Part shown: piece by piece, positions 59,648 to 64,000 of the stretch
How positions within the stretch are numbered: position 1 is the stretch's first letter
Layout: each line of letters starts with the position of its first letter
Source of the DNA: Pseudomonas brassicacearum
GTDB taxonomy: Bacteria > Pseudomonadota > Gammaproteobacteria > Pseudomonadales > Pseudomonadaceae
DNA length: 64,000 nucleotides
Reading direction: 5' to 3'
NCBI RefSeq assembly: GCF_003732265.1
Contig: NZ_MOBK01000006.1
Coordinates: 1 to 64,000 of the forward strand
Program-made: the position numbers and the translations under genes
The notes under the pieces: generated by a model
Seen by the model: only the letters and a program-made list of their open reading frames with translations
What the model was told of the DNA's origin: nothing
Database searches by the model: none

Positions 59648-61447
59648 GTGAGTGATTTGAGTCATATCCGCAATTTCTCCATCATCGCCCACATTGACCA
59701 TGGCAAGTCGACGCTGGCTGATCGATTCATCCAGATGTGCGGCGGCCTTGCCGAGCGCGAAATGGAAGCCCAGGTGCTGGACTCCATGGACCTGGAGCGT
59801 GAACGCGGGATCACCATCAAGGCCCACAGCGTCACCCTTTATTACACCGCTCGCGATGGCATCAAGTATCAGCTGAACTTCATTGACACCCCCGGCCACG
59901 TTGACTTCACCTATGAAGTCAGCCGGTCGCTGGCGGCCTGTGAAGGTGCGTTGCTGGTGGTCGATGCCGGTCAGGGCGTTGAAGCGCAGTCGGTTGCCAA
60001 CTGCTACACGGCGATCGAGCAGGGCCTGGAAGTCATGCCTGTCCTGAACAAGATCGACCTGCCACAGGCCGATCCGGACCGCGTCAAGGAAGAAATCGAA
60101 AAAATCATCGGCATCGATGCCACCGACGCGGTCGAGTGCTCGGCCAAGACCGGCCTGGGCGTCGACGAAGTGCTCGAGCGCCTGGTCGCCACCATTCCAC
60201 CGCCGACCGGTAACTACGAAGATCCGCTGCAAGCGTTGATCATCGACTCCTGGTTCGACAACTACCTGGGCGTTGTTTCCCTGGTACGCGTGCGCCAAGG
60301 TCGTGTGAAGAAGGGCGACAAGATCCTGGTTAAATCCACCGGCAAGATCCACCTGGTGGACAGCGTCGGTGTCTTCAACCCGAAACACACCCCGACTGCA
60401 GACCTGAAGGCCGGTGAAGTGGGCTTCATTATTGCCAGCATCAAGGACATTCACGGCGCGCCAGTGGGCGACACCCTGACCTTGAGCTCGACGCCAGACG
60501 TCGACGTGCTGCCTGGTTTCAAACGCATTCAGCCGCAGGTCTACGCCGGTCTGTTCCCGGTCAGCTCCGACGACTTCGAAGATTTCCGTGAAGCCCTGCA
60601 AAAGCTCACGCTCAACGACTCGTCCCTGCAGTACACCCCGGAAAGCTCCGACGCCCTGGGCTTCGGCTTCCGTTGCGGGTTCCTCGGCATGCTGCACATG
60701 GAAATCATCCAGGAGCGCCTGGAGCGCGAGTACGACCTGGACCTGATCACCACAGCGCCGACAGTAATTTTCGAGCTGTTGCTGAAAACCGGTGAGACGA
60801 TCTACGTCGATAACCCGTCGAAGCTTCCGGACCTGTCCTCGATCGAAGACATGCGCGAGCCGATCGTGCGGGCCAATATTCTTGTGCCGCAAGAACACCT
60901 GGGCAACGTCATTACCCTGTGCATCGAAAAACGTGGCGTGCAACACGACATGTTGTTCCTCGGTTCCCAGGTCCAGGTGACCTACGATTTGCCGATGAAC
61001 GAAGTGGTCCTGGACTTCTTCGACCGTCTGAAATCGACCAGCCGTGGTTATGCGTCGCTGGATTACCATTTCGATCGTTATCAATCGGCTAGTCTGGTGA
61101 AACTGGATGTGCTGATCAACGGTGACAAGGTCGACGCCCTGGCGCTGATCGTGCACAAGGATAACGCGCACTACAAAGGTCGCCAGTTGACCGAGAAGAT
61201 GAAAGAACTGATTCCGCGCCAGATGTTCGACGTCGCGATCCAGGCCGCCATTGGCGGGCAGATCATTGCGCGGACCTCCGTCAAGGCACTCAGAAAGAAC
61301 GTATTGGCCAAATGCTACGGCGGTGACGTTAGCCGTAAGAAGAAGCTGCTTGAAAAGCAAAAGGCCGGTAAAAAACGCATGAAGCAAGTCGGCAACGTGG
61401 AAATTCCACAAGAAGCCTTCCTTGCAGTGCTCAGGTTGGATAGTTAG
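59648..61447 (+). CDS. lepA: LepA (EF4), ribosome-associated elongation/biogenesis GTPase
   Basis: This 599-residue translational GTPase has G1 AHIDHGKST, the switch I region RERGITIK, G3 DTPGHVDF, G4 NKIDLPQA and G5 SAKTGLGV. The EF-G-like domains and the LepA-specific C-terminal domain are present ([20 protein letters not shown]). GTG start. It is followed five bases later by lepB, the standard pairing. Confidence 0.98.
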   Translation: MSDLSHIRNFSIIAHIDHGKSTLADRFIQMCGGLAEREMEAQVLDSMDLERERGITIKAHSVTLYYTARDGIKYQLNFIDTPGHVDFTYEVSRSLAACEGALLVVDAGQGVEAQSVANCYTAIEQGLEVMPVLNKIDLPQADPDRVKEEIEKIIGIDATDAVECSAKTGLGVDEVLERLVATIPPPTGNYEDPLQALIIDSWFDNYLGVVSLVRVRQGRVKKGDKILVKSTGKIHLVDSVGVFNPKHTPTADLKAGEVGFIIASIKDIHGAPVGDTLTLSSTPDVDVLPGFKRIQPQVYAGLFPVSSDDFEDFREALQKLTLNDSSLQYTPESSDALGFGFRCGFLGMLHMEIIQERLEREYDLDLITTAPTVIFELLLKTGETIYVDNPSKLPDLSSIEDMREPIVRANILVPQEHLGNVITLCIEKRGVQHDMLFLGSQVQVTYDLPMNEVVLDFFDRLKSTSRGYASLDYHFDRYQSASLVKLDVLINGDKVDALALIVHKDNAHYKGRQLTEKMKELIPRQMFDVAIQAAIGGQIIARTSVKALRKNVLAKCYGGDVSRKKKLLEKQKAGKKRMKQVGNVEIPQEAFLAVLRLDS

Positions 61448-61452
61448 GTCCT

Positions 61453-62307
61453 ATGTCACTAAATTTCCCGCTGTTGCTGGTCATCGCCGTGTTCGTCTGC
61501 GGCCTGTTGGCGTTGCTCGATCTGGTTTTCCTGGCACCGCGTCGGCGTGCTGCCATTGCCTCCTATCAGGGCAGCGTCAGCCAGCCTGACGGGGTGGTGA
61601 TCGAGAAACTGAACAAAGAGCCGATGCTGGTCGAATACGGCAAGTCGTTCTTCCCGGTGTTGTTCATCGTGCTGGTCCTGCGTTCGTTCCTGGTGGAACC
61701 GTTCCAGATTCCGTCCGGTTCGATGAAACCGACCCTGGACGTCGGCGACTTCATTCTGGTGAACAAGTTTTCTTACGGGATCCGCCTGCCGGTGATCGAC
61801 AAGAAAGTCATCGAAGTCGGTGATCCGCAGCGCGGTGATGTGATGGTGTTCCGTTACCCGAGCGATCCGAACGTCAACTACATCAAGCGTGTAGTGGGCC
61901 TGCCGGGTGACACGATTCGCTACACCGCCGACAAGCGTCTGTTCGTCAACGGTGAGTCGATTGCCGAGCAACTGGTCGGCTCCGAGCCGGGCACGCTGGG
62001 CAGCGCTGAGCTCTACAAGGAAAAACTCGGCGTTGCCGAGCACCTGATCCGCAAGGAAATGAGCCGTTATCGCGCCACGCCGGACCATTCGTGGACCGTG
62101 CCCGCCGGGCACTATTTCATGATGGGCGACAACCGCGACAACTCCAACGACAGTCGCTACTGGGATGATCCAAGCATTCCCAAGGATCTGCTGGGCATGG
62201 TTCCCGACAAGAATATCGTCGGCAAGGCCTTCGCAGTCTGGATGAGCTGGCCGGAACCCAAACTCAGTCACCTGCCGAATTTCTCGCGGGTTGGCCTGAT
62301 CAAGTAA
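61453..62307 (+). CDS. lepB: LepB, signal peptidase I
   Basis: The protein has 284 residues. Two N-terminal membrane segments precede the periplasmic catalytic domain. The catalytic Ser is in IPSGSMKPTL, the general-base Lys in NYIKRVVGLPGD, and box E is GDNRDNSNDSRYWD. It removes signal peptides from exported proteins. A hairpin (GGCGCTGT/ACAGCGCC) lies just downstream. Confidence 0.97.
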   Translation: MSLNFPLLLVIAVFVCGLLALLDLVFLAPRRRAAIASYQGSVSQPDGVVIEKLNKEPMLVEYGKSFFPVLFIVLVLRSFLVEPFQIPSGSMKPTLDVGDFILVNKFSYGIRLPVIDKKVIEVGDPQRGDVMVFRYPSDPNVNYIKRVVGLPGDTIRYTADKRLFVNGESIAEQLVGSEPGTLGSAELYKEKLGVAEHLIRKEMSRYRATPDHSWTVPAGHYFMMGDNRDNSNDSRYWDDPSIPKDLLGMVPDKNIVGKAFAVWMSWPEPKLSHLPNFSRVGLIK

Positions 62308-62491
62308 TCACACACGGCGCTGTTGAACACAGCGCCGAATGCTTTTCTGGAGTCGGCACAATCGGCCCCGGCAGCATGAAGCCAATGATATTCAGGACGT
62401 AATTTTTGAACACAGCGTTAATTGTCCCAGGCCTGCGCCGTATCACGGCGATGGCGGTGGAATCCAACCACGAACTCAGCGTGGGTAAACC
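62308..62491 (+). other. lepB-rnc gap holding only a hairpin and a 29-codon reading frame
   Basis: The gap contains a hairpin CGGCGCTGT-TGAAC-ACAGCGCCG near 62317-62339 without a strong T-run, and a short TTG-initiated frame (62406-62495; LNTALIVPGLRR, then [17 protein letters not shown]). That frame ends in a GTGA overlapping the rnc start. TTGAACACAGCG occurs twice. The small membrane protein gene usually found here in Pseudomonas (DUF4845 type) is not present. Confidence 0.5.
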
Positions 62492-63181
62492 GTGAGCGTC
62501 TCCTTAAGTCGTCTAGAGCGTCAGCTCGGCTACACCTTCAAGGACCAGGAACTGATGGTTCTGGCCCTGACTCACCGCAGCTTTGCCGGGCGTAACAACG
62601 AACGCCTGGAATTCCTCGGTGATGCCATCCTTAACTTCGTCGCTGGTGAGGCGCTGTTCGATCGCTTCCCGCTGGCCCGCGAAGGCCAGTTGTCGCGTTT
62701 GCGCGCACGTCTGGTGAAAGGTGAGACGCTGGCCGTACTGGCTCGCGGTTTCGATCTGGGCGACTACCTGCGCCTGGGCTCCGGTGAATTGAAAAGCGGC
62801 GGCTTCCGTCGTGAGTCGATTCTGGCCGACGCCCTGGAAGCGCTGATTGGTGCGATCTACCTCGACGCCGGCATGGACATGGCGCGCGAGCGAGTGTTGG
62901 CCTGGCTGGCCGGTGAGTTCGAAGGCCTGACGCTGGTCGACACCAACAAAGATCCAAAAACTCGCCTGCAGGAATTCCTGCAATCGCGCGGTTGTGAGCT
63001 GCCACGTTACGAAGTGGTGGATATCCAGGGTGAGCCGCATTGCCGGACGTTCTTCGTCGAATGTGAAATCACCTTACTGAATGAAAAAAGCCGAGGTCAG
63101 GGTGTGAGTCGTCGTATTGCCGAACAGGTAGCGGCCGCCGCAGCACTGATTGCCCTGGGTGTGGAGAATGGCAATGACTGA
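62492..63181 (+). CDS. rnc: Rnc, ribonuclease III
   Basis: This 229-residue protein cleaves double-stranded RNA in rRNA and mRNA processing. The catalytic signature is [20 protein letters not shown], a second acidic cluster is [18 protein letters not shown], and the C-terminal dsRNA-binding domain is [23 protein letters not shown] start. Overlaps era by eight bases. Confidence 0.97.
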   Translation: MSVSLSRLERQLGYTFKDQELMVLALTHRSFAGRNNERLEFLGDAILNFVAGEALFDRFPLAREGQLSRLRARLVKGETLAVLARGFDLGDYLRLGSGELKSGGFRRESILADALEALIGAIYLDAGMDMARERVLAWLAGEFEGLTLVDTNKDPKTRLQEFLQSRGCELPRYEVVDIQGEPHCRTFFVECEITLLNEKSRGQGVSRRIAEQVAAAAALIALGVENGND

Positions 63182-64000
63182 TACAAACGCAACTCGCTGT
63201 GGCTATGTTGCCATCGTCGGCCGTCCCAACGTGGGCAAGTCCACGCTGCTGAACCACATCCTGGGTCAGAAACTGGCGATCACCTCGCGCAAGCCGCAAA
63301 CCACCCGCCACAACATGCTGGGCATCAAGACCGAAGGCGCCGTGCAGGCGATCTACGTCGACACCCCGGGCATGCACAAGGGCGGCGAAAAGGCTCTGAA
63401 CCGCTACATGAACAAGACCGCTTCGGCGGCGTTGAAAGACGTCGACGTGGTGATCTTCGTGGTTGACCGCACCAAGTGGACCGACGAAGACCAGATGGTC
63501 CTCGAACGCGTTCAGTACGTGACCGGCCCGCTGATCGTGGCACTGAACAAGACTGACCGCATCGAAGACAAGGCCGAGCTGATGCCGCACCTGAGCTGGT
63601 TGCAGGAACAGCTGCCGAACGCGCAGATCATGCCGATCTCGGCCCAGCACGGGCACAACCTCGAAGCACTGGAACGCGTGATCGCCGGTTACCTGCCGGA
63701 AAACGATCACTTCTTCCCGGAAGACCAGATCACTGACCGCAGCAGCCGCTTCCTCGCCGCCGAACTGGTGCGCGAAAAAATCATGCGCCAGATGGGCGCC
63801 GAGCTGCCGTACCAGATCACCGTGGAAATCGAAGAGTTCAAGCAGCAGGGCAAAACCCTGCACATTCATGCTTTGATCCTCGTTGAACGCGACGGCCAGA
63901 AGAAGATCATCATTGGCGACAAGGGCGAGCGCATCAAGCGCATCGGCACCGAGGCACGCAAGGACATGGAGCTGCTGTTCGACTCCAAGATCATGCTCAA
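63174..64000 (+). CDS. era: Era, ribosome-assembly GTPase (3' end beyond window)
   Basis: It starts [20 protein letters not shown] with G1 GRPNVGKS, G3 DTPGMH, G4 NKTD and G5 SAQHGHN. The KH domain that binds the 3' end of 16S rRNA is partly present ([20 protein letters not shown]). About 275 codons are visible of a family length near 300. The ATG lies inside the end of rnc, so the two are translationally coupled. Confidence 0.97.
   Translation, partial: MTDTNATRCGYVAIVGRPNVGKSTLLNHILGQKLAITSRKPQTTRHNMLGIKTEGAVQAIYVDTPGMHKGGEKALNRYMNKTASAALKDVDVVIFVVDRTKWTDEDQMVLERVQYVTGPLIVALNKTDRIEDKAELMPHLSWLQEQLPNAQIMPISAQHGHNLEALERVIAGYLPENDHFFPEDQITDRSSRFLAAELVREKIMRQMGAELPYQITVEIEEFKQQGKTLHIHALILVERDGQKKIIIGDKGERIKRIGTEARKDMELLFDSKIML

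Noticed and set aside
59585..61411. 608-codon open frame opposite lepA
   Set aside because: Antisense shadow of a highly conserved GTPase.

Overview
The window comes from a fluorescent-group Pseudomonas (P. fluorescens complex). The reasons are GC-rich coding with G/C-ending codons, an intact Pseudomonas alginate operon, a dauBAR D-arginine locus, an aapJQMP amino-acid importer, and about a dozen copies of the palindromic REP family whose arm reads GTGGGAGCGGGCTTGCTCGC.

Layout. (1) 1-1.3 kb: the 3' end of a Tc-toxin C-subunit (TccC/RHS) gene whose hypervariable tail looks like a cholera-toxin-type ADP-ribosyltransferase. (2) 1.4-18.5 kb, minus strand: the complete 12-gene alginate operon algD-alg8-alg44-algK-algE-algG-algX-algL-algI-algJ-algF-algA, with a candidate AlgU promoter and a leader of about 480 nt. 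Three REP elements lie inside the operon, one of them inside the algK leader-peptide coding sequence. (3) 18.8-24.2 kb: yaaA, a degenerate polysaccharide-deacetylase-like protein, a PIN-PhoH ATPase, and moaC-moaD-moaE for molybdopterin synthesis. (4) 24.5-30.7 kb: an orphan amino-acid-binding protein, dauB-dauA-dauR, RNA helicase rhlB and a carboxylesterase. (5) 31.2-35.4 kb: aapJQMP. (6) 35.7-37.7 kb: a GntR regulator overlapping an MFS transporter. (7) 37.7-45.9 kb: a chaperone-usher fimbrial operon built from DUF1120 (YhcF-type) subunits, with a divergent orphan NarL-type response regulator. (8) 46-51.2 kb: small housekeeping or uncharacterised genes (NTF2-like, GIY-YIG, GST, glutaredoxin, yejK, HU, rlmF). 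(9) 51.5-59.5 kb: valS, a hypothetical gene, holC and pepA, divergent from lptF-lptG. (10) 59.6-64 kb: lepA-lepB-rnc-era, with era running off the end.

How the genes work together. Alginate: AlgA and AlgD make GDP-mannuronate; Alg8/Alg44 polymerise it under c-di-GMP control; AlgG, AlgL, AlgX and AlgK act in the periplasm; AlgI/J/F/X acetylate; AlgE exports. The dau genes convert D- to L-arginine. The DUF1120 cluster carries everything needed to assemble a surface fibre: chaperone, usher, a two-domain tip candidate and four single-domain subunits.

Most of the window is conserved core. The parts most worth a second look are the toxin tail at the left edge, the REP insertion in algK, the DUF1120 fimbrial operon, the repeats upstream of algD, and two places where gene order departs from what I expect for Pseudomonas (lptG next to lepA; no gene between lepB and rnc).
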